In this document: positions 1 to 9,508 of the stretch, in pieces
How positions within the stretch are numbered: position 1 is the first letter of the stretch
How the letters are laid out: each line of letters starts with the position of its first letter
From: Luteimonas chenhongjianii
GTDB lineage: Bacteria > Pseudomonadota > Gammaproteobacteria > Xanthomonadales > Xanthomonadaceae
Assembly: GCF_002327105.1 (NCBI RefSeq)
Contig: NZ_CP023406.1
Span: 1,364,001-1,428,000, forward strand
DNA length: 64,000 nucleotides
Reading direction: 5' to 3'
Position numbers and translations under genes: made by a program
Notes under the pieces: model-generated
Databases searched by the model: none
Seen by the model: only the letters and a program-made list of their open reading frames with translations
What the model was told of the DNA's origin: nothing

Positions 1-234
1 GGCGGCAAGATGTGGATCCGCGTGTTCCCGGACAAGCCGATCACCAAGAAGCCGATCGAAGTCCGAATGGGCTCCGGTAAGGGCAGCGTCGAGTACTGGG
101 TCGCGCAGATCCAGCCCGGCCGCATGATCTTCGAGATCGAGGGTGTCGAGGAGGAGGTGGCGCGTGAAGCGTTCCGCCTGGCCGCCGCGAAGCTGTCGGT
201 CACCACCCAATTCGTGACCCGGACGGTGCGCTGA
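1..234 (+). CDS. rplP: 50S ribosomal protein L16, C-terminal part (5' end outside window)
   Basis: The open frame runs into the window from its left edge and encodes the C-terminal 77 residues of L16. These include the conserved [15 protein letters not shown] stretch and the RMGSGKG loop that sits near the peptidyl-transferase and A-site region of the 50S subunit. The ATG at 10 is internal, not the start. The stop codon overlaps the rpmC start in a TGATG junction, so the two genes are translationally coupled. Its position directly upstream of rpmC and rpsQ is the usual S10-operon order. Confidence 0.97.
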   Translation, partial: GGKMWIRVFPDKPITKKPIEVRMGSGKGSVEYWVAQIQPGRMIFEIEGVEEEVAREAFRLAAAKLSVTTQFVTRTVR

Positions 235-422
235 TGGCTACGACCAAGGAACTCCGCGAGAAGTCGGTCGAGGATTTGCAGTCGCACCTCCTCGAACTGC
301 ACAAGGAGCGTTTCTCGCTCCGCATGCAGAAGGCCACTGGCCAGCTGACCAAGACGCACGAAGCCCGTCGGGTGCGCCGCGAGATTGCTCGCGTCAATAC
401 CCTGATCGGTCAGAAGAAGTAA
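234..422 (+). CDS. rpmC: 50S ribosomal protein L29
   Basis: A 62-residue protein of the usual L29 length. It begins [16 protein letters not shown] and is predicted to be almost entirely helical with two antiparallel helices, as expected for L29, which lies near the nascent-chain exit tunnel and contacts L23. The start ATG shares one base with the rplP stop. The gene lies between rplP and rpsQ exactly as in the S10 operon of other Gammaproteobacteria. Identification rests on both sequence pattern and position. Confidence 0.96.
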   Translation: MATTKELREKSVEDLQSHLLELHKERFSLRMQKATGQLTKTHEARRVRREIARVNTLIGQKK

Positions 423-432
423 GGACCCGACC

Positions 433-693
433 ATGAATACCGAAAAGAAGCAGCGTACGGTCCAGGGCCGCGTGGTCAGCAACAAGATGGACAAGACCGT
501 CACCGTGCTGGTCGAGCGTCAGGTCAAGCACGCGCTGTACGGCAAGTACATCAAGCGTTCGACCAAGCTCCACGCCCATGACGCCGACAACGCGTGTCAG
601 GAAGGCGATCTGGTGAAGGTCGTCGAGATTGCGCCGATGTCGAAGACCAAGAACTGGCGCGTGGCCGAGATCGTCACGCGCGCCGCCGAATAA
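433..693 (+). CDS. rpsQ: 30S ribosomal protein S17
   Basis: An 86-residue S17 that binds 16S rRNA early in 30S assembly. The signature [18 protein letters not shown] is present near residues 13-30, followed by the basic [13 protein letters not shown] loop. It is 10 bp downstream of rpmC and 15 bp upstream of rplN, so it is co-transcribed with them. This is the last gene of the canonical S10 operon; no promoter or terminator is visible before rplN, so the S10 and spc units appear to run together here. Confidence 0.97.
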   Translation: MNTEKKQRTVQGRVVSNKMDKTVTVLVERQVKHALYGKYIKRSTKLHAHDADNACQEGDLVKVVEIAPMSKTKNWRVAEIVTRAAE

Positions 694-708
694 CGCCAGG
701 AGCTCGAA

Positions 709-1077
709 ATGATCCAGATGCAGAGCCACCTCGACGTGGCGGACAACAGCGGTGCCAAGGAAGTGATGTGCATCAAGGTGCTCGGCGGCTCCAAGCGCCG
801 TTACGCCGCGATCGGCGACATCATCAAGGTGTCGATCAAGGAAGCGATTCCGCGTGGCAAGGTCAAGAAGGGCGAGGTCTATGACGCCGTCGTGGTGCGT
901 ACCCGCAAGGGTGTGCGTCGTGCCGACGGTTCGTTGATCCGCTTCGATGGCAACGCTGCGGTGTTGCTCAACAACAAGCAGGAGCCGATCGGCACCCGCA
1001 TCTTCGGGCCCGTGACCCGTGAACTCCGTTCCGAGAAGTTCATGAAGATCGTCTCGCTCGCGCCCGAAGTGCTCTGA
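709..1077 (+). CDS. rplN: 50S ribosomal protein L14
   Basis: A 122-residue protein of exact L14 length, starting [21 protein letters not shown] and ending with the conserved [19 protein letters not shown]14 forms an intersubunit bridge with 16S rRNA in the 70S ribosome. The start is supported by a good Shine-Dalgarno sequence (AGGAG, 699-703). It is the first gene of the classical spc operon and is followed after 14 bp by rplX. Confidence 0.98.
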   Translation: MIQMQSHLDVADNSGAKEVMCIKVLGGSKRRYAAIGDIIKVSIKEAIPRGKVKKGEVYDAVVVRTRKGVRRADGSLIRFDGNAAVLLNNKQEPIGTRIFGPVTRELRSEKFMKIVSLAPEVL

Positions 1078-1091
1078 GCGAGGACACGAAA

Positions 1092-1409
1092 ATGGCCAAT
1101 CGAATCAAGAAGGGCGACCACGTGATCGTGATCGCCGGCAAGGACAAGGGTAAGCGCGGTGACGTGGTGCGCGTGATCGGCGACAAGGTCGTCGTTTCGA
1201 ACATCAACATCATCAAGCGCCACACCAAGCCCAACCCGCAGGCCGGCCAGGCTGGTGGCGTGGTCGAGCGTGAAGCGCCGATCCATGCTTCTAACGTGAT
1301 GCCGTTCAATCCTGCCACGGGCAAGGGCGAGCGCATTGGAACCAAGACACTCGAGGATGGACGCACGCTGCGCGTGTTCCGCTCGAGCGGTGAGGCGCTT
1401 GACGCCTGA
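1092..1409 (+). CDS. rplX: 50S ribosomal protein L24
   Basis: A 105-residue L24, an assembly initiator protein of the 50S subunit. The N-terminal KOW motif is clear ([19 protein letters not shown], residues 4-22), followed by the [11 protein letters not shown] segment. The start ATG follows a GAGCGAGGACACGAAA leader. Spacing to rplE is 10 bp. Nothing unusual is seen. Confidence 0.97.
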   Translation: MANRIKKGDHVIVIAGKDKGKRGDVVRVIGDKVVVSNINIIKRHTKPNPQAGQAGGVVEREAPIHASNVMPFNPATGKGERIGTKTLEDGRTLRVFRSSGEALDA

Positions 1410-1419
1410 GGATGAAGAA

Positions 1420-1962
1420 ATGACGACCCGTCTGGAACAGTTCTACAAGGATGAGGTGGTGCCGAAGCTCATGGAGCAGTTCGGCTACGCCAACATCATG
1501 CAGGTCCCGCGCCTGTCCAAGGTCACGCTCAACATGGGCGTGGGCGAGGCTGCTGCGAACAAGAAGGTGCTCGAGCACGCAACCGCCGACATGGCCAAGA
1601 TCAGCGGCCAGAAGCCGCTGGTGACCAAGTCGCGCGTGTCGGTGGCCTCGTTCAAGATCCGCGACGGCTGGCCGATCGGCTGCAAGGTCACGCTGCGTCG
1701 CAAGGGCATGTACGAGTTCATCGATCGCCTGATCAATGTCTCGCTGCCGCGCGTGCGCGACTTCCGTGGCGTGTCCGGTCGTTCGTTCGACGGCCGTGGC
1801 AACTTCAACATGGGCGTGAAGGAACAGATCATCTTCCCGGAAATCGACTTCGACCAGGTCGACGCGATCCGCGGCATGGATATCGCCATCACCACGACCG
1901 CCCGCACCAACGAAGAAGCCAAGGCCCTGCTGGAAGCCTTCCGCTTCCCGTTCCGCAACTGA
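1420..1962 (+). CDS. rplE: 50S ribosomal protein L5
   Basis: A 180-residue L5, which binds 5S rRNA and contacts the P-site tRNA. The start at 1420 ([20 protein letters not shown]) was preferred over the longer frame from 1336, because the latter overlaps rplX and the family begins with this motif. A GAGGATGAAGAA Shine-Dalgarno region precedes it. The body carries the conserved [15 protein letters not shown] and the C-terminal [17 protein letters not shown] segment. In Enterobacteria the spc operon is autoregulated by S8 near this gene; I did not find a convincing S8-like site here. Confidence 0.97.
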   Translation: MTTRLEQFYKDEVVPKLMEQFGYANIMQVPRLSKVTLNMGVGEAAANKKVLEHATADMAKISGQKPLVTKSRVSVASFKIRDGWPIGCKVTLRRKGMYEFIDRLINVSLPRVRDFRGVSGRSFDGRGNFNMGVKEQIIFPEIDFDQVDAIRGMDIAITTTARTNEEAKALLEAFRFPFRN

Positions 1963-1980
1963 TCCGAAGGCAGAGCATTT

Positions 1981-2286
1981 ATGGCAAAGACGTCCATGAT
2001 CAATCGCGAGGCCAAGCGCACCAAGCTGGCCAAGCAGCATGCCGAGAAGCGTGCGGCGCTGAAGAAGATCATCAGCAGCCCGACCGCCGGCTACGAAGAA
2101 AAGGCCGATGCGGTGATCAAGCTGCAGAAGCTGCCGCGCGATTCGTCGCCGGCCCGTCAGACGACGCGCTGTGCCCTGTCCGGGCGCCCGCGTGGCGTGT
2201 ACAGCAAGTTCGGCCTCGGCCGCAACATGCTGCGTCAGGCCACGATGCGTGGTGACGTGCCCGGCCTGCGCAAGGCCAGCTGGTAA
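1981..2286 (+). CDS. rpsN: 30S ribosomal protein S14 (long, zinc-free form)
   Basis: A 101-residue S14. This is the long form without the paired CxxC zinc motifs: a single cysteine is seen in [12 protein letters not shown], with the conserved C-terminal [24 protein letters not shown] region. S14 is a late 30S assembly protein of the head. The start follows GAAGGCAGAGC. It is followed by an unusually long 147-bp gap before rpsH that contains a palindrome and a -10-like hexamer. Confidence 0.97.
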   Translation: MAKTSMINREAKRTKLAKQHAEKRAALKKIISSPTAGYEEKADAVIKLQKLPRDSSPARQTTRCALSGRPRGVYSKFGLGRNMLRQATMRGDVPGLRKASW

Positions 2287-2318
2287 TCCAGGGTCGCGCA
2301 TTTATACGGGTCTGGCGT

Positions 2319-2340
2319 TCCGGCGCCGGACCTGTAGAAT
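2319..2340 (+). promoter_or_regulatory. Palindrome plus -10-like TAGAAT in the rpsN-rpsH gap (possible internal promoter)
   Basis: The 147-bp gap contains a perfect 12-bp palindrome TCCGGCGCCGGA at 2319-2330, directly followed by CCTG and the -10-like hexamer TAGAAT at 2335-2340. If used, transcription would start near 2347, giving a leader of about 87 nt for rpsH. No clear -35 hexamer is visible. This is inferred from base pattern only; the palindrome may instead be an RNA hairpin. Confidence 0.35.
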
Positions 2341-2433
2341 ACCGCCCCTCACGCCACACCCCGTCCGGGTCCGGTCGGGTTCAAAACTAGTGTTCGCGAA
2401 AGCGGATATCGGTGCACTCAGAAGGTAATCATC

Positions 2434-2829
2434 ATGAGCATGACTGATCCCATCGCCGACATGCTGGTCCGCATCAGGAATGCGGCAGCGGTCGGTAAGC
2501 AGACGGTAAAAATGCCGTCGTCCAAGATCAAGGTCGCGATCGCCAACGTCCTGAAGGACGAGGGTTACATCGGCGAAGCACGCGTGACCGAGAACGGCGC
2601 CAAGGCCGAACTCGAGATCGTCCTCAAGTATTACGAAGGCCGCCCGGTGATCGAGCGCCTGCAGCGCTTCTCGCGCTCGGGCCTGCGCCAGTATCGCGGC
2701 AAGGATGCGCTGCCGAAGGTTCTCAACGGCATGGGCATCGCCATCATCTCCACGTCGAAAGGCATCATGACCGACGCGCAGGCACGCCAGCAGGGCGTCG
2801 GCGGTGAAGTCCTGTGCTTCGTGGCTTAA
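2434..2829 (+). CDS. rpsH: 30S ribosomal protein S8
   Basis: A 131-residue S8, a primary 16S rRNA binder of the 30S platform and, in E. coli, the translational repressor of the spc operon. It starts [17 protein letters not shown] and ends with the conserved [20 protein letters not shown] region that contacts RNA. GAAGGTAATCATC supplies the Shine-Dalgarno sequence. Unlike in E. coli, it is set apart from rpsN by 147 bp with a candidate internal promoter. Confidence 0.97.
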   Translation: MSMTDPIADMLVRIRNAAAVGKQTVKMPSSKIKVAIANVLKDEGYIGEARVTENGAKAELEIVLKYYEGRPVIERLQRFSRSGLRQYRGKDALPKVLNGMGIAIISTSKGIMTDAQARQQGVGGEVLCFVA

Positions 2830-2844
2830 GGGAGTAAGCGAATA

Positions 2845-3372
2845 ATGTCCCGCGTCGCCAAGAAGCCGATCGCCCTCCCGAAGGGCGTAGAACTCAACAT
2901 CCAGTCCGAGCTGGTCAGCGTGAAGGGCCCGAAGGGCACCCTCTCGATCACCAAGCCTGCCAACATCGACGTCAAGATCGAAGACGGCAATGCGGTGCTG
3001 TCGTCGGAAGATCCTGGGCAGACCCCGCTCACGGGCACCCTGCGTGCGATCGTCGCCAACATGGTCCACGGCGTGTCGACCGGTTTCGAGCGCAAGCTTG
3101 AGCTCGTCGGCGTCGGTTACCGTGCAGCGCTCCAGGGCACGGATCTCAACCTCTCGCTGGGCTTTTCGCACCCGGTCGTGTTCCAGGCGCCGGAAGGCAT
3201 CACCCTGAGCACGCCGACCCAGACCGAGATTCTCGTCCAGGGCGCAGACAAGCAGCTCGTTGGTCAGGTTGCCGCCAAGATCCGCGGGTTCCGTCCGCCG
3301 GAGCCGTACAAGGGCAAGGGCGTCAAGTATTCCGACGAAACCATCATTCGCAAGGAAGCCAAGAAGGCCTAA
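2845..3372 (+). CDS. rplF: 50S ribosomal protein L6
   Basis: A 175-residue L6 with two related alpha/beta domains. The N-terminal [20 protein letters not shown] and the C-terminal rRNA-binding [16 protein letters not shown] signature are both present. L6 lies near the factor-binding site of the 50S subunit. It starts 15 bp after rpsH behind a GGGAGTAAGCG Shine-Dalgarno region and is followed by rplR after 29 bp. Length and motifs are normal. Confidence 0.98.
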   Translation: MSRVAKKPIALPKGVELNIQSELVSVKGPKGTLSITKPANIDVKIEDGNAVLSSEDPGQTPLTGTLRAIVANMVHGVSTGFERKLELVGVGYRAALQGTDLNLSLGFSHPVVFQAPEGITLSTPTQTEILVQGADKQLVGQVAAKIRGFRPPEPYKGKGVKYSDETIIRKEAKKA

Positions 3373-3401
3373 GGCCCATCCGCTTCCCGAGGATCTAGAT
3401 C

Positions 3402-3758
3402 ATGAGCATCAAGAACAACGCCCGTCTGCGTCGCGCCAAGAGCACCCGTGCGCATATCCGTGTCCTGGGCGTGCCGCGTCTGTCGGTGCTGCGCACCGGC
3501 CAGCACATCTACGCCCAGCTGTTCAACGCCGACGGCTCCAAGGTTCTGGCTGCGGCCAGCACCCTGCAGGCCGACGTCAAGGACGGCCTCAAGAACGGCA
3601 AGAACAGCGACGCCGCCAGCAAGGTGGGTCGCGCGATCGCCGAGAAGGCCAAGGCTGCAGGTATCGAGAAGGTCGCGTTCGACCGTTCGGGCTACCGCTA
3701 CCATGGTCGCATCAAGGCGCTCGCAGACGCTGCCCGCGAAGGCGGCCTGCAGTTCTGA
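3402..3758 (+). CDS. rplR: 50S ribosomal protein L18
   Basis: A 118-residue L18, which binds 5S rRNA together with L5. The start [20 protein letters not shown] and the C-terminal [26 protein letters not shown] are typical of the family. The preceding CGAGGATCTAG supplies the ribosome binding site. It is followed by a 167-bp hairpin-rich gap before rpsE, which is much longer than the usual few bases at this point of the spc operon. Confidence 0.97.
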   Translation: MSIKNNARLRRAKSTRAHIRVLGVPRLSVLRTGQHIYAQLFNADGSKVLAAASTLQADVKDGLKNGKNSDAASKVGRAIAEKAKAAGIEKVAFDRSGYRYHGRIKALADAAREGGLQF

Positions 3759-3774
3759 TTTGTACGTCGTCGAT

Positions 3775-3825
3775 GCGGGGCTTCCGGCCCCGCGTCGCCT
3801 GACCTGCCGGCACGGGAAGTGCCGG
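3775..3825 (+). other. Two tandem GC-rich hairpins between rplR and rpsE
   Basis: Two perfect 7-bp inverted repeats lie in the 167-bp gap: GCGGGGC/GCCCCGC at 3775-3781 and 3787-3793 (5-nt loop), and CCGGCAC/GTGCCGG at 3807-3813 and 3819-3825 (5-nt loop). Neither is followed by a T-run, so they are not classical intrinsic terminators. They could be RNA processing, stability or attenuation elements in the spc transcript. What is seen is the pairing; any function is inference. Confidence 0.5.
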
Positions 3826-3925
3826 GCGCCCGCGGCCTTCTGTGCCGCGTCAGCGTTCCACCGATCCGCACCCCAACTACAAGCGGCCCGAGCCGTACAT
3901 CTCTCAACCACTACAGGCATCAACG

Positions 3926-4465
3926 ATGGCAAACGAAAGGGAAAACCGCGGGCGCGACCGCAATCGCGACCGTGAGGAACTCGACGACGGCATGATCGAG
4001 AAGCTGATCACGGTCAACCGCGTCAGCAAGACCGTCAAGGGCGGTCGCCAGTTCACCTTCACCGCGCTGACGGTCGTCGGCGACGGTAACGGCAAGGTCG
4101 GTTTCGGTTACGGCAAGGCGCGCGAAGTGCCGGTCGCGATCCAGAAGTCGATGGAGCAGGCCCGCAAGAACCAGAAGGCTGTCGATCTCAACGGCAGCAC
4201 GCTGTGGCACACCGTCAAGTCGCGTCATGGCGCGGCAAACGTGTTCATGCAGCCCGCGTCCGAGGGTACCGGCGTGATCGCCGGTGGCGCGATGCGCGCC
4301 GTGCTCGAGGCCGTCGGCGTCAAGGACGTGCTGGCGAAGGCGGTGGGCTCGCGCAATCCGATCAACCTGGTGCGCGCCACGATCCGCGGCCTCAACGAAA
4401 TGCACTCGCCGGCGCAGATCGCTGCCAAGCGCGGCAAGAAGCTGGAGGACATTGGGCATGGCTAA
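3926..4465 (+). CDS. rpsE: 30S ribosomal protein S5
   Basis: A 179-residue S5 with a family-typical N-terminal RNA-binding domain ([19 protein letters not shown]) and C-terminal domain ([19 protein letters not shown]). S5 acts in decoding fidelity and mRNA helicase activity at the entry channel. The start at 3926 ([20 protein letters not shown]) was chosen over the frame opening at 3842, because the upstream residues do not belong to the family and the gap holds hairpins. Its end overlaps rpmD by 8 bp, so the two are translationally coupled. Confidence 0.96.
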   Translation: MANERENRGRDRNRDREELDDGMIEKLITVNRVSKTVKGGRQFTFTALTVVGDGNGKVGFGYGKAREVPVAIQKSMEQARKNQKAVDLNGSTLWHTVKSRHGAANVFMQPASEGTGVIAGGAMRAVLEAVGVKDVLAKAVGSRNPINLVRATIRGLNEMHSPAQIAAKRGKKLEDIGHG

Positions 4466-4655
4466 TAACGAGAACACTGGCGGCACCGTCAAGGTGCGCC
4501 TGGTCAAGGGCATGCGTGGCTCGCAGGCCAAGCACCGCCTGTCGGTGCGTGCGCTGGGCCTCAACAAGCTCAACGACGTGCGCGAACTGAAGGACAGCCC
4601 GCAGGTCCGTGGCCTGATCAACAAGGTCCACTATCTGGTCCGGGTCGAGGAGTAA
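4458..4655 (+). CDS. rpmD: 50S ribosomal protein L30
   Basis: A 65-residue L30. It starts at the ATG at 4458, inside the last codons of rpsE ([19 protein letters not shown]), and contains the conserved [19 protein letters not shown] end. The family is about 60 residues long, so the long frame that opens at 4284 is not a real N-terminus. It is followed by rplO after 4 bp. The overlap with rpsE indicates coupled translation. Confidence 0.95.
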   Translation: MANNENTGGTVKVRLVKGMRGSQAKHRLSVRALGLNKLNDVRELKDSPQVRGLINKVHYLVRVEE

Positions 4656-4659
4656 TCGA

Positions 4660-5094
4660 ATGAAGCTCAACACACTCAAGCCCGCACAGGGCGCCCGCAC
4701 CGAGCGTACGCGCGTCGGTCGCGGTATCGGTTCGGGCCTGGGCAAGACCGCCGGTCGCGGCCACAAGGGCTCGTTCGCGCGCTCGGGCAAGGGCAAGATC
4801 AAGGCCGGCTTCGAAGGCGGCCAGATGCCGCTGCGTAAGCGTCTGCCGAAGGTCGGCTTCCGCTCGAAGCTCAAGCTGGACGTCGCCGAAGTGATGCTCT
4901 ACCAGCTCGACAAGCTCGATGGCGACATCGACTTCGCCGCGCTGCGTGCCGCCAAGCTGGTGCCCAGCACCGCCAAGCGCGCAAAGATCGTCAAGAAGGG
5001 CGAGATCAGCAAGAAGCTCGTGCTGAAGGGCATCCTGGCGACTGCTGGCGCCCGTGAGGCGATCGAAGCCGCTGGCGGCAAGGTCGAGGAGTAA
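4660..5094 (+). CDS. rplO: 50S ribosomal protein L15
   Basis: A 144-residue L15, a late 50S assembly protein. It shows the N-terminal [13 protein letters not shown] and the glycine/arginine-rich extension [20 protein letters not shown] that threads into 23S rRNA, then the [13 protein letters not shown] motif. It lies 4 bp after rpmD and 5 bp before secY, which is the standard spc order. Confidence 0.98.
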   Translation: MKLNTLKPAQGARTERTRVGRGIGSGLGKTAGRGHKGSFARSGKGKIKAGFEGGQMPLRKRLPKVGFRSKLKLDVAEVMLYQLDKLDGDIDFAALRAAKLVPSTAKRAKIVKKGEISKKLVLKGILATAGAREAIEAAGGKVEE

Positions 5095-5099
5095 GCCGG

Positions 5100-6476
5100 A
5101 TGTCGCGTAGCGGCAGCGCAATGGGCGGCGTCGGCGCCGGGCTCGGTAAGTTTACCGAGCTCCGCCAGCGCCTGCTGTTCGTGCTCGGGGCGTTGATCGT
5201 CTACCGCATCGGGTGCTTCATCCCGGTGCCGGGCGTCAATCCCGAGGCCATGCTGCAGCTGATGGAGCAGCAGCAAGGCACCATCGTGGACATGTTCAAC
5301 ATGTTCTCCGGCGGCGCCCTGTCGCGGTTCAGCCTGTTCGCGTTGAACGTGATTCCGTACATCTCCGCGTCGATCGTCATGCAGCTGCTCGTGCAGGTCG
5401 TGCCGAGCCTGAAGGCCATCCAGAAGGAAGGCGAATCAGGACGCCGCCGGATCACCCAGTGGTCGCGCATCGGCGCGATCCCGCTGGCGGTGTTCCAGTC
5501 GGCGGGTATCGCGGTGGCGCTGCAGAGCTCGGGTGCCAACAACGGTATTCCGGTCGTCTACGCACCGGGCATGGGCTTCGTGCTGACCGCGATCATCGCG
5601 CTCACCGCCGGCACGATGTTCCTGGTGTGGCTGGGCGAGCAGGTGACGGAGCGGGGCATCGGCAACGGTATCTCGCTGATCATCTTCGCCGGCATCGTGG
5701 CGGGTCTTCCGGGCGCCGTTCTGGGCACGTTCGATTCGTTGCGCAACGGCGACATGAGCCCGATCGCGGCGATCCTGCTGGTGCTGGTGGTGCTGGCGGC
5801 GACGTTCTTCGTGGTGTTCGTGGAGCGTGGTCAGCGTCGGATCACGGTCAATTACGCGCGCCGTCAAGGCGGTCGCAACGCGTACATGAACCAGAGCTCG
5901 TTCCTGCCGCTTAAGCTCAACATGGCGGGCGTGATTCCGGCGATCTTTGCATCGTCGATCATCATGTTCCCGGCGACGGTGACCACCTGGTTTGGCGAGG
6001 CGACCTCGTCCAGCGGCTGGCAACAGGCATTGCAGCGGATGGCGCAGGCGATTTCGCCGGGCGAGCCGCTGTACGTACTGCTGTTCGGTGGCCTGATTGC
6101 CGGCTTTGCGTTCTTCTACACGGCGCTGGTGTTCAACAGCCAGGAAACGGCGGACAACCTCAAGAAGTCGGGCGCGCTGATTCCGGGCATCCGCCCGGGC
6201 AAGGCTACGGCTGACTACATCGACGGCGTGCTGACCCGCCTCACGGCGGTCGGTGCGGCCTATCTGGTGCTGGTCTGTTTGCTGCCCGAGTTCATGCGTG
6301 CCGAGTTCGGCAGCTCCTTCTACTTCGGTGGCACGTCGCTGCTGATCGTGGTGGTGGTGGTCATGGACTTCATCGCCCAGGTCCAGTCACACCTCATGTC
6401 GCATCAGTACGAAAGCCTGCTGAAGAAGGCGAACCTGAAGGGTTCGCGCAGCGGCGGTGGCCTGAGCGGCCGCTGA
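5100..6476 (+). CDS. secY: Preprotein translocase subunit SecY
   Basis: A 458-residue polytopic inner-membrane protein, the protein-conducting channel of the SecYEG translocon. Ten hydrophobic segments are apparent, with family landmarks such as [12 protein letters not shown] near residue 40, the cytoplasmic loop [14 protein letters not shown] segment ([17 protein letters not shown]), and [13 protein letters not shown]. It works with the secD, secF and yajC products encoded at 57-60 kb. The start sits 5 bp after rplO. Downstream there is no rpmJ but a 385-bp hairpin-rich spacer. Confidence 0.98.
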   Translation: MSRSGSAMGGVGAGLGKFTELRQRLLFVLGALIVYRIGCFIPVPGVNPEAMLQLMEQQQGTIVDMFNMFSGGALSRFSLFALNVIPYISASIVMQLLVQVVPSLKAIQKEGESGRRRITQWSRIGAIPLAVFQSAGIAVALQSSGANNGIPVVYAPGMGFVLTAIIALTAGTMFLVWLGEQVTERGIGNGISLIIFAGIVAGLPGAVLGTFDSLRNGDMSPIAAILLVLVVLAATFFVVFVERGQRRITVNYARRQGGRNAYMNQSSFLPLKLNMAGVIPAIFASSIIMFPATVTTWFGEATSSSGWQQALQRMAQAISPGEPLYVLLFGGLIAGFAFFYTALVFNSQETADNLKKSGALIPGIRPGKATADYIDGVLTRLTAVGAAYLVLVCLLPEFMRAEFGSSFYFGGTSLLIVVVVVMDFIAQVQSHLMSHQYESLLKKANLKGSRSGGGLSGR

Positions 6477-6861
6477 CTGAATACGCCGGACGGCCGCAAG
6501 GCGTCCGGCATGGTTCTCGCGGCTCGGGTACTCCCCCAGCCGCACCGCATCGCCCGGCCGGGCGATGCATGAAGTCCGGACCAACGCGCCGGACTTCAGA
6601 TGGGCGACTCGCGCGGCGGTCTCGTGCGCGGGTGGTACCGGGACATCCGTGCGCCAGAGTAGCGCGCGGGGCAGGCGAGGGAATCGATCCCCGAATCTGC
6701 CACCCCGATACTGTCGCCGGAGCATGGGCACGCTCCCCATGCCGGGTCTTCTGGCGCCTTGGCGCCGTGGACTTCCCGTAAGTACGAGGCCCTGTTATCA
6801 TTTCTTGTTCCCTTTTGCCAGGACTGAACCCCTGGCAGCCAAACCAGTTGGAGATCCGCGC
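6477..6861 (+). other. 385-bp hairpin-rich spacer between secY and rpsM, no rpmJ
   Basis: No coding frame resembling L36 or anything else recognisable is present. The first half holds three strong inverted repeats: GCCGGACG/CGTCCGGC at 6485-6492 and 6502-6509, a perfect 22-bp palindrome at 6547-6568, and GAAGTCCGG/CCGGACTTC at 6571-6579 and 6589-6597. The second half becomes AT-richer just before rpsM, with a TATCAT hexamer at 6796-6801 that could be a -10 box for the alpha operon. The first hairpins may end or process the spc transcript. Confidence 0.55.
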
Positions 6862-7218
6862 ATGGCGCGTATTGCAGGTGTGAACCTGCCTGCCCAGAAG
6901 CATGTCTGGGTCGGGCTTCAGAGCATCTACGGCATCGGCCGTACCCGATCGAAGAAGGTCTGCGAAGCCGCAGGCGTTGAATCGAACACCAAGATCCGCG
7001 ACCTGTCGGAGCCGGAAGTCGAGCGCTTGCGTTCGGAAGTCGGCAAGTACGTGGTCGAAGGCGACCTTCGCCGCGAAATCGGCATGGCCATCAAGCGTCT
7101 GATGGACCTGTCGTGCTACCGCGGCCTGCGTCACCGTCGTGGTCTCCCGCTGCGTGGCCAGCGCACCCGGACCAATGCACGCACCCGCAAGGGTCCGCGC
7201 AAGGCCATCAGGAAGTAA
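6862..7218 (+). CDS. rpsM: 30S ribosomal protein S13
   Basis: A 118-residue S13 of the 30S head, contacting the P-site tRNA and L5. It begins [20 protein letters not shown] and ends with the basic tail [18 protein letters not shown]. The start at 6862 follows a GGAG Shine-Dalgarno sequence and matches the family; the earlier in-frame ATG at 6565 lies in the hairpin region and is rejected. It is the first gene of the alpha operon. Confidence 0.97.
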   Translation: MARIAGVNLPAQKHVWVGLQSIYGIGRTRSKKVCEAAGVESNTKIRDLSEPEVERLRSEVGKYVVEGDLRREIGMAIKRLMDLSCYRGLRHRRGLPLRGQRTRTNARTRKGPRKAIRK

Positions 7219-7228
7219 GGAATAGACC

Positions 7229-7621
7229 ATGGCCAAGCCCGCAGCAACCAAGACCAAGAAGAAGATCAAGCGCGTCGTCACCGACGGCATCGCGCATGTC
7301 CACGCTTCGTTCAACAACACGATCATCACGATCACCGACCGCCAGGGCAACGCGCTCTCGTGGGCGACTTCGGGCGGTGCCGGTTTCCGCGGCTCGCGCA
7401 AGTCGACCCCGTTCGCAGCCCAGGTCGCCGCCGAGAAGGCCGGCAAGGCCGCCCTCGACTACGGCGTCAAGTCGCTGGAAGTCCGCATCAAGGGCCCGGG
7501 ACCGGGTCGTGAGTCGGCCGTGCGCTCGCTGAACAACGTGGGCTACAAGATCATCAACATCATCGACGTGACGCCCATCCCGCACAACGGATGCCGCCCG
7601 CCGAAGAAGCGTCGCGTCTAA
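7229..7621 (+). CDS. rpsK: 30S ribosomal protein S11
   Basis: A 130-residue S11 of the 30S platform, lining the mRNA exit channel. The signature [19 protein letters not shown] and the C-terminal [18 protein letters not shown] are both typical. It lies 10 bp after rpsM with an AAGGAA Shine-Dalgarno sequence and 15 bp before rpsD. Confidence 0.98.
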   Translation: MAKPAATKTKKKIKRVVTDGIAHVHASFNNTIITITDRQGNALSWATSGGAGFRGSRKSTPFAAQVAAEKAGKAALDYGVKSLEVRIKGPGPGRESAVRSLNNVGYKIINIIDVTPIPHNGCRPPKKRRV

Positions 7622-7636
7622 AGGAGCGATAAAGAA

Positions 7637-8272
7637 ATGGCTCGTTACATCGGTCCTACCTGTAAGCTCGCGCGCCGCGAAGGCGCCGACCTCTCCCTCA
7701 AGAGCCCGACCCGCGCGCTCGACTCGAAGTGCAAGCTGGAGCAGAAGCCCGGCCAGCACGGTGCCGGTACCGGCGCGCGTCGCAGCAAGCTGTCCGACTA
7801 CGCCACCCAGCTTCGCGAGAAGCAGAAGGTCAAGCGTACGTACGGTCTGCTCGAGCGGCAGTTCCGCAACTACTACAAGAAGGCGTCGAACAAGAAGGGC
7901 AACACGGGTGAAAACCTGCTGCAGCTCCTCGAAACCCGCCTCGACAACGTCATCTACCGCATGGGCTTTGCGGTGACCCGTCCGGCCGCGCGCCAGCTGG
8001 TCTCCCATCGCGGCGTCACGGTCAACGGCCAGTCCGTCAACCTGCCGTCCTACCAGGTCAAGGCGGGCGACGCGATTGCGCTGTCCGAGAAGGCGCAGAA
8101 GCAGCTCCGCGTGCAGGAAGCGCTGACCGTATGGTCGACGATGGACCTGGCGCCGTCGTGGGTCGAAGTCGACTCCAAGGCGTTCAGTGGTGTCTTCAAG
8201 GCCGTTCCGGATCGTGGTGATCTGCCGGCAGATATCAACGAAGCGCTGATCGTCGAGCTGTACTCGAAGTAA
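7637..8272 (+). CDS. rpsD: 30S ribosomal protein S4
   Basis: A 211-residue S4, a primary 16S rRNA binder. It starts [19 protein letters not shown]. The S4 RNA-binding domain is clear around residues 97-160 ([34 protein letters not shown] in pattern). In E. coli S4 represses the alpha operon by binding a leader pseudoknot upstream of rpsM; I could not identify that structure here. AAAGGAGCGATAAAGAA gives a strong ribosome binding site. Confidence 0.97.
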   Translation: MARYIGPTCKLARREGADLSLKSPTRALDSKCKLEQKPGQHGAGTGARRSKLSDYATQLREKQKVKRTYGLLERQFRNYYKKASNKKGNTGENLLQLLETRLDNVIYRMGFAVTRPAARQLVSHRGVTVNGQSVNLPSYQVKAGDAIALSEKAQKQLRVQEALTVWSTMDLAPSWVEVDSKAFSGVFKAVPDRGDLPADINEALIVELYSK

Positions 8273-8327
8273 TTCAACCAGGTACCGCCGCGTGACAAGC
8301 GCGGCGGTCCTCAGGAGACACACACAC

Positions 8328-9326
8328 ATGACGGCTACCGCCAACCAGGTCCTGCGTCCTCGCGGCCCGCAGATCGAACGCCTCGCCGGCAACCGTGCGA
8401 AGGTCGTGATCGAGCCGCTGGAGCGCGGGTACGGGCACACGCTGGGCAATGCCCTGCGTCGCGTGCTCCTGTCGTCGATTCCGGGCTTCGCGATCACCGA
8501 AGTCGAGATCGACGGCGTGCTGCACGAGTACAGCACCATCGAGGGCCTGCAGGAAGACGTGCTGGAAGTCCTGCTCAACCTCAAGGACGTCGCCATCCGC
8601 ATGGGGACCGGCGAAAGCGCCACGCTGTCGCTGTCGAAGTCGGGTCCGGGCGTCGTGACTGCTGCCGACATCAAGACCGACCACAACGTCGAGGTCCTCA
8701 ACGGCGAGCACATCATCTGCCACCTGACCAAGGACGCGTCGATCAACATGCGTCTGAAGATCGAGCGTGGCTTCGGTTACCAGCCGGCCTCGGCCCGTCG
8801 CCGTCCGGATGAAGAAACCCGCGTCATCGGCCGTCTGATGCTTGACGCGTCGTTCTCGCCCGTGCGCCGCGTGGCGTACGAAGTCGAAGCGGCCCGCGTC
8901 GAACAGCGCACCGACCTCGACAAGCTGGTGCTCGACATCGAGACCAACGGCACGATCGATGCCGAGGAAGCCGTGCGCACCGCCGCCGACATCCTCACCG
9001 ACCAGCTGTCGGTGTTCGGCGACTTCACGCACCGCGACCGCGGCGCAGCGAAGCCGCAGACCCCGGGCGTCGACCCGATCCTGCTGCGTCCGATCGATGA
9101 TCTCGAGCTGACGGTGCGTTCGGCCAACTGCCTCAAGGCCGAGAGCATCTACTACATCGGCGACCTGATCCAGAAGACCGAAGTCGAGCTGCTCAAGACC
9201 CCGAACCTCGGCAAGAAGTCGCTGACCGAGATCAAGGAAGTCCTCGCGCAGCGTGGCCTTGCCCTGGGCATGAAGCTGGAGAACTGGCCGCCGGTCGGCG
9301 TCTCCGCGCACGGCATGCTCGGCTGA
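8328..9326 (+). CDS. rpoA: DNA-directed RNA polymerase subunit alpha
   Basis: A 332-residue alpha subunit. The N-terminal dimerisation and assembly domain contains [20 protein letters not shown]. The C-terminal domain (about residue 250 on) contains [20 protein letters not shown], whose arginine corresponds to the UP-element and activator-contacting residue, and [14 protein letters not shown]. The start at 8328 has an AGGAG Shine-Dalgarno sequence; the frame opening at 8292 lies within the upstream spacer. It is separated from rplQ by 182 bp with strong hairpins. Confidence 0.98.
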   Translation: MTATANQVLRPRGPQIERLAGNRAKVVIEPLERGYGHTLGNALRRVLLSSIPGFAITEVEIDGVLHEYSTIEGLQEDVLEVLLNLKDVAIRMGTGESATLSLSKSGPGVVTAADIKTDHNVEVLNGEHIICHLTKDASINMRLKIERGFGYQPASARRRPDEETRVIGRLMLDASFSPVRRVAYEVEAARVEQRTDLDKLVLDIETNGTIDAEEAVRTAADILTDQLSVFGDFTHRDRGAAKPQTPGVDPILLRPIDDLELTVRSANCLKAESIYYIGDLIQKTEVELLKTPNLGKKSLTEIKEVLAQRGLALGMKLENWPPVGVSAHGMLG

Positions 9327-9333
9327 TATACCC

Positions 9334-9397
9334 GGAAGGCGTGCCCGAGGGCGCGCCTTCCGACCATCGTGAGACAGGCCTCGAGGCCTGCCACGAT
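9334..9397 (+). other. Two GC-rich hairpins in the rpoA-rplQ gap
   Basis: GGAAGGCG/CGCCTTCC pairs at 9334-9341 and 9354-9361. It is followed by a 16-bp perfect palindrome CAGGCCTCGAGGCCTG at 9375-9390, nested between outer arms ATCGTG (9366-9371) and CACGAT (9392-9397). No T-run follows. The gap is 182 bp, where most relatives have a few tens of bases. Function is unknown; transcript processing or partial termination before rplQ are possible. Confidence 0.5.
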
Positions 9398-9508
9398 CGC
9401 CGGTGAAGGACAACCGGTTCCGGACCATCCGCAGTCCAAGTTGCAACGCCAGGACGGCGACAGCGATCCACACAGACCCATCATTCCAAGCCTGAAGGAT
9501 TCAATCCC

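Noticed and set aside
6477..6861. Alpha-operon leader pseudoknot (S4 binding site) upstream of rpsM
   Set aside because: The region has strong simple hairpins, but I could not trace the nested pseudoknot pairing known from E. coli next to the rpsM start.
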